Notes: generated by a model not told the origin, from the sequence alone. A stretch of DNA of 64,000 nt from Fortiea contorta PCC 7126 (GCF_000332295.1 NZ_KB235930.1:2809395-2873394); one strand, 5' to 3'; positions 1-9,296 are shown, counted from the first letter of the stretch. Translations and numbers: made by a program.

Positions 1-1
1 T

Positions 2-733
2 TTTGTCACTCCCTTCCAAAAAATTATCGCCAACGGTAATCCTACTCAAAATTACCAGTTACCTGATGCGAGGGTAGAAATTGTCACACCACCACCAGAT
101 AAAGCTAATGGTGATCATAATTTCTTTGTGCAGATTCGCGGTAATGGCCCTTCTCTGGTAATGGGGGGTATTTGGCAATTGCGGGTACGTAATACTACTG
201 CCAAGAATACACGTTTAGATGTATGGACGCTTGACGATCGCTCGTCGGTATTTTTTACAGGTTCTAGTATTCAAGATTGCATGAAAATTGGTTCCCCTGG
301 TGCTGCTAGTAGTGCGGTGACGGTGGCTGCTTATACCACTAAGGTGAAGTACACAGATATTGATCGTCAAGTTAGAGAAATGGGTATGGAGTTGGACACC
401 ATTTCTGAGTTTAGTAGTGAGGGGCCGCTGCGTAATAATGCTCAGAAGCCAGATGTAGCCGCACCGGGTGCTATGATTGTTTCCACTCTGTCTGCAGATG
501 CTGGCGGCGATCGCTCGATGATGGTTAATTCTAAGTTTGTGGCTATGGCTGGTACCAGTATGGCGACACCATTTGTCACGGGTTTAGTTGCACTTTTATT
601 GCAGCGCGACCCCAAGCTTGACCCGGTGAAGGTGAAAGAATTGCTACGTAAAAATAGTTCAATACCGGGAAAACCCCCAGGCGCCTTTGACAGTAAATGG
701 GGTTTTGGTGTGATTAATGCTGCCAATCTGTAA
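2..733 (+). CDS. S8 (subtilisin-like) serine peptidase, C-terminal part
   Basis: Open reading frame entering from the left edge, so the N-terminus with the catalytic Asp and His is outside the window. The visible part contains the catalytic-Ser motif GTSMATPFVTG followed by the helix typical of subtilases, and a PDVAAPG segment preceding it. A GTG codon at 128 could be mistaken for a start, but the frame is open from base 2 and reads as protein. Upstream residues resemble a beta-rich inserted domain. The gene ends in a clear hairpin terminator at 811-842. A small I9-like protein follows at 917. Subtilase identity is firm; substrate and location cannot be judged from the fragment. Confidence 0.9.
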   Translation, partial: FVTPFQKIIANGNPTQNYQLPDARVEIVTPPPDKANGDHNFFVQIRGNGPSLVMGGIWQLRVRNTTAKNTRLDVWTLDDRSSVFFTGSSIQDCMKIGSPGAASSAVTVAAYTTKVKYTDIDRQVREMGMELDTISEFSSEGPLRNNAQKPDVAAPGAMIVSTLSADAGGDRSMMVNSKFVAMAGTSMATPFVTGLVALLLQRDPKLDPVKVKELLRKNSSIPGKPPGAFDSKWGFGVINAANL

Positions 734-810
734 TTGGACGGAGAAAAGTATATATTACGTCTGTAAAAGGGTAGGTAATTAAAACCGAGAAATTTGATAA
801 GTTATTCCTA

Positions 811-842
811 GGGTTGGCTGAAAATTGCCAGCCCTTTTAATT
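811..842 (+). terminator. Rho-independent-type terminator after the subtilase
   Basis: GGGTTGGC (811-818) pairs with GCCAGCCC (827-834) including one G-T wobble, with an 8-nt loop, followed by TTTTAATTT. It lies about 80 bp after the stop codon. Confidence 0.75.
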
Positions 843-916
843 TAGGTAATACGATTTCCCGAAAAATCTGATGCGGATGTAGTAGCGTGTCGAGTCTTTG
901 ACTTAACTTATTACTT

Positions 917-1216
917 ATGAATTATCAAAAATTAGACGCAGCTTTAGCGATCGCTCTGAATGATGTTCCCAATGCGGAAGCATCTAGTCTAACGGTTTTT
1001 ATTCACACAACCACAGCTATAGACGACGACGCAGTGGCTATTTTAGCTAACCTAGGCGTCAGCGGTGCTACCAGCGGCCAAGATACTTTCACAGCTACGC
1101 TCTCACCAAATGCAATTTCTCAGTTATCAGAGCAACCTTGGGTACAATATCTCAAACTGTCACAACAACTGCACTTGGTTAATAGAAGGTTAAGTCCAGG
1201 TAGACCGGGCATTTAA
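917..1216 (+). CDS. Small protein resembling a free-standing subtilase propeptide (I9-like)
   Basis: A 99-residue protein with no signal peptide or membrane segment. Residues about 22-85 look like the beta-alpha-beta-beta-alpha-beta pattern of I9 propeptides: a strand (LTVFIHTT), a helix ending LGV, a strand (DTFTATLS), a helix (NAISQLSEQ), then PWVQYLKLS, which recalls the family's final P-x-V-x-Y strand. It follows a subtilase gene by 183 bp but a terminator separates them, so it probably has its own promoter. A role as an intramolecular-chaperone-like inhibitor of a subtilase is inference from fold-like pattern and position. It could also be an unrelated cyanobacterial protein. Confidence 0.7.
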   Translation: MNYQKLDAALAIALNDVPNAEASSLTVFIHTTTAIDDDAVAILANLGVSGATSGQDTFTATLSPNAISQLSEQPWVQYLKLSQQLHLVNRRLSPGRPGI

Positions 1217-1359
1217 TCAACTTATCTTCAAATTCAGCGTGTCTAAATCGGCGGATTTTATAAAATTCACTCCAGATAATCTTTGATCCCCCCCTTACCT
1301 GTAGCGGCAGACAGTCCTAAACTGTAGGTGAGAGTTGAAAGGCAGCTGGGAGACATCTT

Positions 1360-2649
1360 GTGAAAAAAGTTTTAGCAATCATTCTTGGTGGTGGCGCGGG
1401 TACACGGCTTTATCCGTTAACTAAATTACGTGCTAAACCCGCAGTACCAGTTGCGGGTAAGTATCGTTTAATTGATATCCCCGTCAGCAACTGCATAAAT
1501 TCCGAAATATATAAAATCTACGTTTTAACGCAATTCAACTCAGCTTCTTTGAATCGCCATATCGCCCGCGCTTACAATTTTAGTGGTTTCAGCGATGGTT
1601 TTGTGGAAGTCTTAGCAGCACAACAAACCCCAGAAAACCCTAACTGGTTCCAAGGTACAGCTGATGCGGTGCGTCAGTATTTGTGGTTACTGGAAGAATG
1701 GGACGCCGAAGAATTTTTAATCCTCTCCGGTGATCACCTCTACCGCATGGATTATCGTCAGTTCGTCCAGCGCCATCGGGAAACTAACGCTGATATTACT
1801 CTCTCAGTGATTCCCATCGACGATCGCCGCGCTTCGGATTTTGGCTTGATGAAAATCGATCAATCCGGTAGGGTAATTGACTTCAGTGAAAAACCCAAAG
1901 GCGATGCATTAGCTCAAATGCGCGTCGATACTACTATCCTCGGATTGAACCAGGAACAGGCTGCACTCCAACCATACATCGCCTCGATGGGGATTTATGT
2001 TTTCAAGAAAGATATCCTCATCAAGTTGTTGAAAGAATCTTTAGAACGGACTGATTTTGGTAAGGAAATTATTCCCGATGCTGCTAAAGATTACAACGTC
2101 CAAGCTTACCTATTTGATGGTTACTGGGAAGATATCGGCACGATTGAAGCCTTTTATAATGCCAATTTAGCGCTGACTCAGCAACCTCTACCACCTTTTA
2201 GTTTTTACGACGAAGAAGCACCAATTTATACCCGCGCTCGCTACTTACCTCCGAGCAAACTATTAGATTGCCAAATCAGACAATCGATGATTGGTGAAGG
2301 TTGTATTTTGAAAAATTGCCGGATTGAACACTCAGTTTTGGGAGTGCGATCGCGCATTGAATCTGGTAGCATCATTGAAGATTCTCTAATTATGGGCGCT
2401 GACTATTACCAAGCTTCTGTAGAGCGTCAATGTAGCATCGAGAAAGGTGACATTCCTGTTGGCATCGGTACAGATAGTATCATTCGCCGCGCCATCATTG
2501 ATAAAAACGCTCGCATCGGTCACGATGTCAAAATTATCAACAAAGATAATGTCCAAGAAGCAGAGCGAGAAAGTCAAGGTTTCTACATTCGCAGCGGTAT
2601 TACCGTCGTCCTGAAGAATGCAGTCATCCCGGATGGGACGATTATTTAG
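1360..2649 (+). CDS. glgC: Glucose-1-phosphate adenylyltransferase (ADP-glucose pyrophosphorylase)
   Basis: Makes ADP-glucose from ATP and glucose-1-phosphate, the committed step of glycogen synthesis. The GTG start gives the N-terminus [21 protein letters not shown], as in Nostoc Glg[13 protein letters not shown] is the nucleotide-binding signature. [19 protein letters not shown] follows, and [14 protein letters not shown] carries the conserved catalytic Asp. The C-terminal part has the left-handed beta-helix hexapeptide pattern ([18 protein letters not shown]) and ends [11 protein letters not shown]. At 429 residues it is full length. In the family the cyanobacterial enzyme is activated by 3-phosphoglycerate and inhibited by phosphate. 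It appears monocistronic, with an inverted repeat (2650-2668) directly after the stop. Confidence 0.98.
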   Translation: MKKVLAIILGGGAGTRLYPLTKLRAKPAVPVAGKYRLIDIPVSNCINSEIYKIYVLTQFNSASLNRHIARAYNFSGFSDGFVEVLAAQQTPENPNWFQGTADAVRQYLWLLEEWDAEEFLILSGDHLYRMDYRQFVQRHRETNADITLSVIPIDDRRASDFGLMKIDQSGRVIDFSEKPKGDALAQMRVDTTILGLNQEQAALQPYIASMGIYVFKKDILIKLLKESLERTDFGKEIIPDAAKDYNVQAYLFDGYWEDIGTIEAFYNANLALTQQPLPPFSFYDEEAPIYTRARYLPPSKLLDCQIRQSMIGEGCILKNCRIEHSVLGVRSRIESGSIIEDSLIMGADYYQASVERQCSIEKGDIPVGIGTDSIIRRAIIDKNARIGHDVKIINKDNVQEAERESQGFYIRSGITVVLKNAVIPDGTII

Positions 2650-2668
2650 TCAATCGAATTTCGATTGA
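2650..2668. repeat. Short palindrome after glgC
   Basis: TCAATCGAA and TTCGATTGA form a near-perfect 19-nt palindrome starting at the last base of the glgC stop codon. There is no T-run, so a termination role is uncertain. A second inverted repeat (GCCAGT 2682-2687, ACTGGC 2702-2707) follows. Confidence 0.5.
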
Positions 2669-2765
2669 AATCCGTTTTACAGCCAGTGTTCGCCAAATAA
2701 AACTGGCACGGTCAAGGATTAAGGGTTCAAAAAACTAGATATTTTTGACTTTCGACTCTTGACAA

Positions 2766-3227
2766 ATGACACAACTCATACTGCTAATTGGTCTTCCCGG
2801 TAGTGGGAAATCAACTTTAGCAACACAATTACTAGCACAACGCCCCCAAATGCAGCTAATTTCCACAGATGCAATTCGGGGGCGATTATTTGGTAGTGAA
2901 GCGACTCAAGGGCCGTGGCTACTAGTCGCCAGAGAAACTCACCGACAGTTACAATCGGCTATAATCTCACGCCAAACAGCAATTTATGACGCCACCAACG
3001 CCCAAAGACGCCACCGTCGAGAACTAATTTCCACCGCCCGCGACTTCGGCTTTACTCACATTACCGGCATGTGGTTAGATACGCCTGTGTGGCTGTGTTT
3101 AGCACGCAATAAAAAACGTCTCCGTCGGGTTCCCGAAGAAATTATCTTGCGAATGCATCGCCAATTGCGGGATGCTCCCCCAAACGTGGTCGAGGGATTA
3201 GACTGTTTGATACGTTTTTCCCCCTGA
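2766..3227 (+). CDS. P-loop ATP-binding protein, putative kinase
   Basis: A 153-residue protein starting MTQLILLIGLPGSGKSTLA; GLPGSGKS (residues 9-16) is a Walker A loop. STDAIRGRLFG at about residue 34 matches the position of the substrate or Mg-binding Asp in polynucleotide-kinase and zeta-toxin-like P-loop kinases. An arginine-rich lid (ARNKKRLRRVPEEII) sits near residue 115, and REL(I) helices surround it. This is the usual length for the bacterial AAA_33 type. The phosphorylated substrate cannot be told: nucleic-acid 5' ends, a nucleoside or a small metabolite are all possible. It lies between glgC and dnaJ with no obvious operon link. Confidence 0.85.
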   Translation: MTQLILLIGLPGSGKSTLATQLLAQRPQMQLISTDAIRGRLFGSEATQGPWLLVARETHRQLQSAIISRQTAIYDATNAQRRHRRELISTARDFGFTHITGMWLDTPVWLCLARNKKRLRRVPEEIILRMHRQLRDAPPNVVEGLDCLIRFSP

Positions 3228-3396
3228 CGACAGTACGGAAATTGCTCTGGTGTGGTGAGCGAGAACCCCACTTGATTGTTAGCAATGTTTGTTAATTTAA
3301 AATCAGAATCTATTTGCTCGGCATTATACCCGCCAAAGAGCAAATCTTACATCCTAGAAAAAGAACATAACAGAAATTTTTAGAGGAGGCTGGTAG

Positions 3397-4392
3397 ATGG
3401 CTGCAACCGACTTCAAAGACTATTATGCAATTTTGGGAGTCAGTAAGACTGCCAGTCCAGAAGAAATTAAACAAGCTTTTCGTAAACTCGCCCGCAAGTT
3501 TCACCCAGATGTCAACCCAGGTAATAAGCAAGCCGAAGCCAGCTTTAAAGAAATTAATGAAGCCTACGAGGTGTTGTCAGACCCAGATAAACGCAAAAAA
3601 TATGACCAATTTGGTCAATATTGGAAACAAGCAGGCGAAGGCTTCCCCGGTGGTGGTGCTGGGGTGGATATGGGCGGTTTTGACTTCAGTCAATATGGTA
3701 GTTTTGATGATTTCGTCAATGAGTTGCTAGGGCGTTTTGGCGGTGGTAGCCCGCGCGGTGCAAGTCAGAGCTATTCTTATCGTACCTCCACTGGTAGACC
3801 CAGTGGTTTTGGTGGATTTAATGACTTTGGCTTTCAAGATGTCGGTGGGGGTGCTGCTCAAGATATTGAAGCCCCAATTTCCTTGACTTTTGCGGAAGCT
3901 TTTGCAGGAATTCAAAAGCGTTTTAGTTTGGGTAACGAAACTATTGATGTGCGGATTCCCGGTGGCGCTAAATCTGGTACTCGCTTGCGGGTGCGCGGTA
4001 AAGGTCAAATTAACCCAGCGACTCAACAACGGGGAGATTTATATCTCAAGGTGGAACTCCAGCCCCATACATTTTTCCAAATTGAAGGGGATAATCTTGT
4101 CTGTGAAATGCCGATTACACCAGATGAAGCTACCCTCGGCGCGACAATCGATGTACCTACCCCTGATGGTTTGGTGAACGTCAAGCTTCCCGCTGGTGTG
4201 CGTTCTGGTCAATCACTGCGCCTCCGGGGTAAGGGTTGGCCTTTAGCTAAGGGTGGACGCGGTGACCAGTTGGTCAAGGTGGCGATTGTCCCACCAAAGG
4301 AACTCAGCCCACAAGAGCGGGAGTATTATGAAAAAATCCGGGCTATACGTACTTATAATCCCCGCAGCCATTTACAGCAAATTAAGTTGTAA
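3397..4392 (+). CDS. DnaJ-type co-chaperone without zinc finger (CbpA-like)
   Basis: J-domain at residues about 8-72 with the HPD motif (His36-Pro37-Asp38) that stimulates DnaK ATPase. A Gly/Phe-rich linker at about 85-150 contains repeated GGF and GFGGF. The C-terminal substrate-binding beta domains run from about 155 to 315 with [18 protein letters not shown] and [18 protein letters not shown]. No CxxCxGxG zinc repeats are present, so this is a class B (CbpA/DnaJ2-like) protein of 331 residues rather than canonical DnaJ. A ribosome-binding site (AGGAGG) lies 8 nt before the ATG. It is followed by a perfect palindrome at 4407-4430 and converges on the GST gene. Confidence 0.93.
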   Translation: MAATDFKDYYAILGVSKTASPEEIKQAFRKLARKFHPDVNPGNKQAEASFKEINEAYEVLSDPDKRKKYDQFGQYWKQAGEGFPGGGAGVDMGGFDFSQYGSFDDFVNELLGRFGGGSPRGASQSYSYRTSTGRPSGFGGFNDFGFQDVGGGAAQDIEAPISLTFAEAFAGIQKRFSLGNETIDVRIPGGAKSGTRLRVRGKGQINPATQQRGDLYLKVELQPHTFFQIEGDNLVCEMPITPDEATLGATIDVPTPDGLVNVKLPAGVRSGQSLRLRGKGWPLAKGGRGDQLVKVAIVPPKELSPQEREYYEKIRAIRTYNPRSHLQQIKL

Positions 4393-4406
4393 GTGTTTGC
4401 AAATGT

Positions 4407-4430
4407 AGAGACGCTAAATTTAGCGTCTCT
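4407..4430. repeat. Perfect 24-nt palindrome (GAGACG...CGTCTC class)
   Basis: AGAGACGCTAAA is followed directly by its reverse complement TTTAGCGTCTCT. It sits between the convergent dnaJ-type and GST genes. Related GAGACG...CGTCTC hairpins occur at 9297-9319 and 53521-53543, so it belongs to an interspersed hairpin family and may also serve as a bidirectional terminator. Confidence 0.8.
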
Positions 4431-4446
4431 GTATGGGTGATGATAT

Positions 4447-5112
4447 TTAGACTGCAGAAGCTGGAGTCATCCTCGCCATGAACACGGCTTTAAAAGCTTC
4501 CATTGCTTCTGGTGTGGTTTCGGTGGTTTGCCAAGATGGGCGGGCAATTAAGCGATCGCACCAAGCCTGCATTTTGGGATAATCATTGAGGGGAATACCT
4601 ATTATTGGCAACCAGGGTACGACGGTTCCCGCTACTACGTCAGCTAAGGTTAGCTGTTCGCTACCAAAATAAGGGCGCTGGTCATGTAGGCTTTCTAATA
4701 ATTTCATGACTACGGAAATTTTTTGCTTGGCTTGCTCGATTTTTTCTGGGTTCTCTCCGGGTAAGCCGAGCACTTGAGGTAAAAATACGGTAGTCGCTGG
4801 TAAAAGTTCATTCACTGTTACTAATTGTACCATCCTAGCGATCGCTAAATCTTTGGCCTCTGTCGGCAACATCGCAGGTTTCGGGTACTTGACCTCTAAA
4901 TAATCTAAAATTGCTAGAGATTCAATTATTTTAAAATCGTCATCCACTAAAGCTGGAATGTGATGCAAAGGGTTAATTGCGAGAAATTCTGGTGTAAATT
5001 GCTCTTCATTTAATTTAATTTCTACTAATTCAAACTCCAGTCCTTTTTCGATGAGAGTAATCCAGACGCGACGGGAGTTAGGCGAAATCGGTGCATGATA
5101 AAGTGTCAGCAT
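4447..5112 (-). CDS. Glutathione S-transferase family protein
   Basis: A 221-residue protein starting MLTLYHAPISPNSRRVWITL, the thioredoxin-like N-terminal GST domain with a Ser-x-x-Ser region at residues 10-13. The glutathione-contacting cis-proline motif HIPALVDDD and the ESLAILDYL segment follow. The helical C-terminal domain contains LTLADVVAGT, the conserved helix-6 N-capping Asp motif. It is probably cytosolic and involved in detoxification or redox chemistry; the electrophile is not predictable. It lies 20 bp downstream of the DUF29 gene on the same strand, so the two are likely cotranscribed. Confidence 0.92.
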   Translation of the reverse strand: MLTLYHAPISPNSRRVWITLIEKGLEFELVEIKLNEEQFTPEFLAINPLHHIPALVDDDFKIIESLAILDYLEVKYPKPAMLPTEAKDLAIARMVQLVTVNELLPATTVFLPQVLGLPGENPEKIEQAKQKISVVMKLLESLHDQRPYFGSEQLTLADVVAGTVVPWLPIIGIPLNDYPKMQAWCDRLIARPSWQTTETTPEAMEAFKAVFMARMTPASAV

Positions 5113-5132
5113 AAAATTTTTCTTGTTTTTAC

Positions 5133-5603
5133 CTATGTTAACTTTTCTGGTAAATAACTAATATCAAGTAACTGCTCTAATGTGTAAGCACAGTCTTGAG
5201 GTAAGCTGTCTAGTTTACCCTCTGTTTTCTCAATTACATATCCTAATGCATCATCATAAATAGATGTTAGTTCTTTTTCTAAATATTGATGTAAATTTGT
5301 TGTCAAATTTCTCTTTAACTGAGTTCTAAAACTTCTAATTTCTGCTTTCCAGTGTGCGGAATTAGTTTCAGATTCTTTTTGCCAAAATTGCAGCAACAAC
5401 AAATGTCTAATTATTTGTTCTAATAAACTAGCTACCTTGGCTTTGTCTCGACGACTCAAATTTTCTAGTTCCTCAATTAAGTTTTCCAAATCTAATTTTT
5501 CTAGATGTCTAGATTTTAATAGCTTAATTGTTTCTTCTAGCCAGAGACTTTCGTCAATTTCATAAAGGTTTTTTAAATTGATATTTGAGTCAATTTCTGG
5601 CAT
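5133..5603 (-). CDS. DUF29 family protein
   Basis: A 156-residue, highly charged, helical protein. The N-terminal YEIDESLWLEETIKLLKSR, the central LENLIEELENLSRRDK and the following IIRHLLLLQFW segment are the hallmark of the DUF29 family, which is expanded in cyanobacteria. There is no signal peptide or membrane span. A good ribosome-binding site (AGGAG, 5 nt spacing) supports the ATG. Its function is unknown in all members known to me. It is the first gene of a probable two-gene unit with the GST. Confidence 0.9.
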   Translation of the reverse strand: MPEIDSNINLKNLYEIDESLWLEETIKLLKSRHLEKLDLENLIEELENLSRRDKAKVASLLEQIIRHLLLLQFWQKESETNSAHWKAEIRSFRTQLKRNLTTNLHQYLEKELTSIYDDALGYVIEKTEGKLDSLPQDCAYTLEQLLDISYLPEKLT

Positions 5604-5675
5604 AAAATCTCCTATTTTTGATTGCTAAATAAGAAATAACACTTTCATCAATTAGCTTGATTAACACCGCTCTAT

Positions 5676-6218
5676 TTATGTGCAATTAAATTTGCCTAAT
5701 AATGTTTCAATACTAGCGTTATGATCCAAAAAAGAAAACAAGTGTTTATAACGCAGTTTGCCTTCTTGATCTAACACAAACTGTGCTGGTAAAGGTGCTC
5801 CCAATGCTTGCCCAACTTCGTATTTCCGAAACACATAACAACCGGGGTCACTCAGTAATGGCATTTGTAATCCTAAATCTTTGACGACGATTTGACTCTG
5901 CCTTTCGTCGGTGCTAGTAATTAATAAAACTTCGATGCCTCGATTTTTAAATTCGCTATAATTCTCATTCAAAGCTTTAATATGAGGAAAGCAAAATGGG
6001 CAATATTGCTTTTCAGTAAATATCCGAGTGAAGGCGAGTAATACTGGCTGTTTACCTCGGTAATTTGATAATTTTACCAAGGTACCGTTAGTAATATCTG
6101 GCAATTGAAAATCCGGTGTGCCTATTTCTAGTCTGAGAGTATTTGTGGCAGGAATTGGTAAAAAGTTGCGGAAGAAACGCTCATTAAATAAGCCCCTAAA
6201 GTCAGTTGAAGTCAGCAT
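5676..6218 (-). CDS. Peroxiredoxin-like (AhpC/TSA, redoxin) protein
   Basis: A thioredoxin-fold redoxin. IGTPDFQLPDI, then VLLAFTRIFTEKQYCPFC with a CPFC pair where the peroxidatic Cys sits, then GIEVLLITSTDER and a late Gly-Ala-Pro loop LGAPLPAQFVLDQEGKLRY. The CxxC spacing resembles atypical two-Cys or PrxQ-like proteins rather than typical 2-Cys enzymes. I place the start at 6218 (MLTSTDFRGLFNERF). The longer reading from a GTG at 6263 would begin inside an inverted repeat arm (6258-6273) and its first 15 residues look non-conserved. It is encoded downstream of the 2-Cys peroxiredoxin on the same strand. Confidence 0.87.
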   Translation of the reverse strand: MLTSTDFRGLFNERFFRNFLPIPATNTLRLEIGTPDFQLPDITNGTLVKLSNYRGKQPVLLAFTRIFTEKQYCPFCFPHIKALNENYSEFKNRGIEVLLITSTDERQSQIVVKDLGLQMPLLSDPGCYVFRKYEVGQALGAPLPAQFVLDQEGKLRYKHLFSFLDHNASIETLLGKFNCT

Positions 6219-6257
6219 AATTTTATTTGTAATTATTTCTTTACTATGATCCAAAAA

Positions 6258-6327
6258 AACCACAGATCAACACGTAATTTAACACTGATGGGTATATATC
6301 TGTGTTGAGGTGTGCTGTTCTGTGGTT
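6258..6327. repeat. Imperfect inverted repeat between the two peroxiredoxin genes
   Basis: AACCACAGA followed by TCAACAC (6258-6273) pairs with GTGTTGA (6302-6308) and, after a bulge, TCTGTGGTT (6319-6327). The AACCACAGAT motif recurs at 21748-21757, suggesting a dispersed cyanobacterial repeat family. Confidence 0.6.
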
Positions 6328-6401
6328 AAAATTGATGTTGCAGTTGATCCCAGTCAAATACTTGGGAGTTGTTCACTTGGGAGTTGTTCAACTAGCAAAA
6401 T

Positions 6402-7013
6402 TTAAACGGCAGAGAAGTAAACTTTGGACTTAACAGGATCGGGAACCATTGTTTGGTCGCCTGGTTGCCAACCTGCAGGGCAAACTTCGTCTGGGTGGGA
6501 TTGTACGTACTGAATTGCTTGCAATGTCCGCAAGGTTTCATCAACGCTACGACCAAAAGCGAGGTTGTTGATTGTCGCGTGCTGGATGATACCATCTTTA
6601 TCGATGATGAACAGACCGCGTAAGGCAATACCTGCTGCTGGGTCGAGGACGTTGTAAGCGGCGCTAATCTCTTTTCTAATGTCAGCAACTAAGGGATAAT
6701 TCAAGTCGCCAACACCACCAGATTTGCGATCGGTTTGAATCCAAGCAAGGTGGGAAAACTCGCTATCTACGGAAGCTCCAAGAATTTCCGTATTAATTTT
6801 CTTGAATTCTTCGTAGCGATCGCTAAATGCTGTGATTTCAGTGGGACAAACAAAGGTAAAGTCTAGAGGATAGAAAAATAAGACAACGTACTTACCACGA
6901 TAGTCGGAAAGTTTAATGGTCTTAAATTCTTGATCCACTACAGCTGTAGCTGTAAAGTCTGGAGCCTGTTGACCAACGCGGAGGCTTCCTTCTGTTCCGT
7001 AAGTGAGGGACAT
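6402..7013 (-). CDS. Typical 2-Cys peroxiredoxin
   Basis: Reduces hydrogen and alkyl peroxides with thioredoxin-type donors. The peroxidatic Cys56 lies in [13 protein letters not shown] and the resolving Cys178 in DEVCPAGW. The GGVG motif (residues 99-102) and the C-terminal YF motif (Tyr199-Phe200) are both present; together they mark peroxiredoxins sensitive to over-oxidation and repairable by sulfiredoxin. At 203 residues it is full length. A ribosome-binding site AAGGAG precedes the ATG. Its leader (7014-7206) contains several potential hairpins, described separately. The function is certain from motifs; regulation by the leader is only a possibility. Confidence 0.97.
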   Translation of the reverse strand: MSLTYGTEGSLRVGQQAPDFTATAVVDQEFKTIKLSDYRGKYVVLFFYPLDFTFVCPTEITAFSDRYEEFKKINTEILGASVDSEFSHLAWIQTDRKSGGVGDLNYPLVADIRKEISAAYNVLDPAAGIALRGLFIIDKDGIIQHATINNLAFGRSVDETLRTLQAIQYVQSHPDEVCPAGWQPGDQTMVPDPVKSKVYFSAV

Positions 7014-7049
7014 TAACCTAATTCTCCTTCAACTTATATTCATTTACTA

Positions 7050-7150
7050 GCGTTGCGATTCGGGTTAGGTAAAACTCACCCTTCCACGTGTCACCCTTGG
7101 GATGAACAGTTCCCCCGGTCTGGCTAACCTTTCCTTGGGGTCTGTTTCAC
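7050..7150 (-). other. Candidate structured 5' leader of the 2-Cys peroxiredoxin gene
   Basis: Read on the minus strand the leader has GGTTAG pairing with a downstream CTAACC, a GGGTGAG/CTAACCC hairpin (six of seven pairs), and a CATCC/GGGTG hairpin. A GTTCATCCC...CACGTGGAAGGGTGAG core vaguely recalls glutamine-riboswitch cores, but the canonical GACGGAAGTAGG is absent. This is GC-rich compared with neighbouring intergenic DNA, which suggests selection on structure or a promoter-operator. No known RNA family is assigned. Confidence 0.3.
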
Positions 7151-7206
7151 AGTTTAATTACGATCTGTTACGACTATATCATAGTCATAACGATTTTGAG
7201 TAGCCG

Positions 7207-9291
7207 ATGGACAATTTAGATACAAGAGAATGGTTACTAACTAATGGCTTAGGCAGTTTTGCCAGTGGTACAGTTGCTGATGCTCGCACACGTGCCTATC
7301 ACGGTTGGCTATTTGCCGCGACAAATCCGCCTTCTGAGCGCACCTTGCTATTTTCGCACCTGGACGCCAGCCTGGAAGTTAAAGGAAAAGTTGTGGCACT
7401 GGGGACTAATTATTGGAGCGGAGGTGAAATTGATCCAACTGGCTATCAACTACTGCGCTCTTTTGATATTAACCCAGTTCCGAAATGGGTTTGGGGTGAA
7501 GATGAGTGGGTCTTGAGTAGACAATTAATCATGCCCTACGGTTTAGTAGGGGAGGTGAGCAGCACCACCGAGGAAACGAAAATAGATTTACCCTTTTCGG
7601 CTTGTCCCCTTAACCCTGTAGCCGACGAATTTTGTCATCGCCTGCTGATCCATTACCGTTATGAAGGCACAGACTTAGGAATTTTGAACCTGAGGCTGTT
7701 GATTGGCGATCGCAATTTTCATCACCAACAAATAGCTCACCCAGGATTACAATTTTCTCAACTGTTATTACCACAGCAAGTCTGCCTACAAGCGGTAACT
7801 ACTGAAGGTTTTGGTACACCCTGGCACTTGCGCTGGACAAAAGGAGAGTATAAACCAGACCCACTATGGTACTGGCATTATAGTTTACCAGAAGAAACCC
7901 AGCGAGGATTAGGCGATGGTGAAACCCTTTATAGCCCCGGTTACTTAACAGTTCCCCTGCAGCCAGGAGACACAGTTACCTTAGCCGCGCAGGTGGGTTT
8001 CCCCAATCCACTACAAGCAGCTTTGAGTCCGGAAACTTTTACCACATCTGTGGAAGCAGAACAACAACGGCTTCAGCAAATTTTTCCACCGAGTATCACA
8101 GGAGAATTACTTCAATCTTCCCTTTGGTCACAACTACTACGAGCCAGCGATCAATTTATCGTCTATCGAGCTTCAATTGCTGGCCCCACGGTCATTGCTG
8201 GTTATCATTGGTTCAACGATTGGGGACGAGATACCCTCATTTCCTTACCCGGTTTAGCCTTAGTTACTCAACGTTTTGATTTAGCAAAAGGGTTATTGCA
8301 AACTTTTGGCCGATACTGTCGCCACGGTTTGATTCCTAATGCATTTCCAGATATTGGCGGCGAACCGTTTTATAACAGTATTGATGCGGCGCTGTGGTGG
8401 ATAGAAACATTAGGGCTGTATTTGGAAGCTACTCAAGATTGGCAGTTTTTAGCCGAGCAATTCCCCGTAGTCCAGCAAATTCACAAAGCATTTTTAGGCG
8501 GTACTCGTTATAACATTCAAGCTGATGCTACTGATGGGCTGATTGGCTGGGATGCTCGCGGTGTAGCCTTGACTTGGATGGATGCAGTGGTGGAGGGACA
8601 ACCTGTCACACCCCGCCTTGGTAAGCCGGTAGAAATTAACGCTTTGTGGTACTCAGCTTTATGTTGGGGGAGTCAATGGGCAAAAAAATTGAGCGAATTA
8701 GAGTCTGGTAGTTCGGCGGTGCGTCTTGCTAATCAAGGACAGCGTTACGCCCAGCAAGCACAACAGGTGAAAGCTTCGCTGCAAAAGTTCTGGAATCCCA
8801 AACTTTGTTACTTATATGACACCATTGAGCCGGACGATCGCCGGAATTCCCAGATCCGCCCCAATGCTGTTTTGGCTTTGTCGTTACACCATTGTGGGTT
8901 TTCGCCACAACAAGGATGTCAAATACTTGATCGAGCAACTTCCAGCTTATTAACTCCCTATGGGCTGCGGACTCTCGATCCTGGCGACCCCCAGTATATG
9001 GGAAAATATCTGGGCAATCCCAAAGAACGCGATCGCGCTTATCATCAAGGTACTGTTTGGTGTTGGCTGATTGGCCCCTTTAGCCGGGCTTGGCAGCGTT
9101 TTTATCCACAAGTACCATTACCATTTGATTGGCAACCTTTGCTAGAGCATTTTCTCTGTGATGCTTGTCTTGGCTCTATTTCCGAGATTTTTGATGGTGA
9201 TGCGCCTCATGCTCCCAGAGGTGCGATCGCCCAGGCTTGGTCAGTGGCTGAGGTGATTCGCCATCTCCCTAATCAACATATCCACAAATGA
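7207..9291 (+). CDS. Amylo-alpha-1,6-glucosidase (glycogen-debranching-type glycoside hydrolase)
   Basis: A 694-residue protein in two parts. The N-terminal beta-rich domain begins TREWLLTNGLGSFASGT, the signature of bacterial glycogen-debranching GDE_N domains, followed by RTRAYHGWLFA. The C-terminal (alpha/alpha)6 barrel carries HWFNDWGRDTLISLPGL, RHGLIPNAFPDIGGEPFYN, DARGVALTWMDA and ALWYSALCWG, in the expected order, and ends with YHQGTVWCWLIGPF and EIFDGDAPHAPRGAIAQAWS. It is predicted to hydrolyse alpha-1,6 branch points in glycogen, complementing glgC and the phosphohexomutase in this window. It is transcribed divergently from the peroxiredoxin with a 193-bp shared promoter region. Confidence 0.93.
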   Translation: MDNLDTREWLLTNGLGSFASGTVADARTRAYHGWLFAATNPPSERTLLFSHLDASLEVKGKVVALGTNYWSGGEIDPTGYQLLRSFDINPVPKWVWGEDEWVLSRQLIMPYGLVGEVSSTTEETKIDLPFSACPLNPVADEFCHRLLIHYRYEGTDLGILNLRLLIGDRNFHHQQIAHPGLQFSQLLLPQQVCLQAVTTEGFGTPWHLRWTKGEYKPDPLWYWHYSLPEETQRGLGDGETLYSPGYLTVPLQPGDTVTLAAQVGFPNPLQAALSPETFTTSVEAEQQRLQQIFPPSITGELLQSSLWSQLLRASDQFIVYRASIAGPTVIAGYHWFNDWGRDTLISLPGLALVTQRFDLAKGLLQTFGRYCRHGLIPNAFPDIGGEPFYNSIDAALWWIETLGLYLEATQDWQFLAEQFPVVQQIHKAFLGGTRYNIQADATDGLIGWDARGVALTWMDAVVEGQPVTPRLGKPVEINALWYSALCWGSQWAKKLSELESGSSAVRLANQGQRYAQQAQQVKASLQKFWNPKLCYLYDTIEPDDRRNSQIRPNAVLALSLHHCGFSPQQGCQILDRATSSLLTPYGLRTLDPGDPQYMGKYLGNPKERDRAYHQGTVWCWLIGPFSRAWQRFYPQVPLPFDWQPLLEHFLCDACLGSISEIFDGDAPHAPRGAIAQAWSVAEVIRHLPNQHIHK

Positions 9292-9296
9292 ATCTG

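Noticed and set aside
7050-7150. Glutamine riboswitch upstream of the peroxiredoxin
   Set aside because: The key GACGGAAGTAGG sequence is missing and the gene is not a nitrogen-metabolism gene. Retained only as a structured leader.
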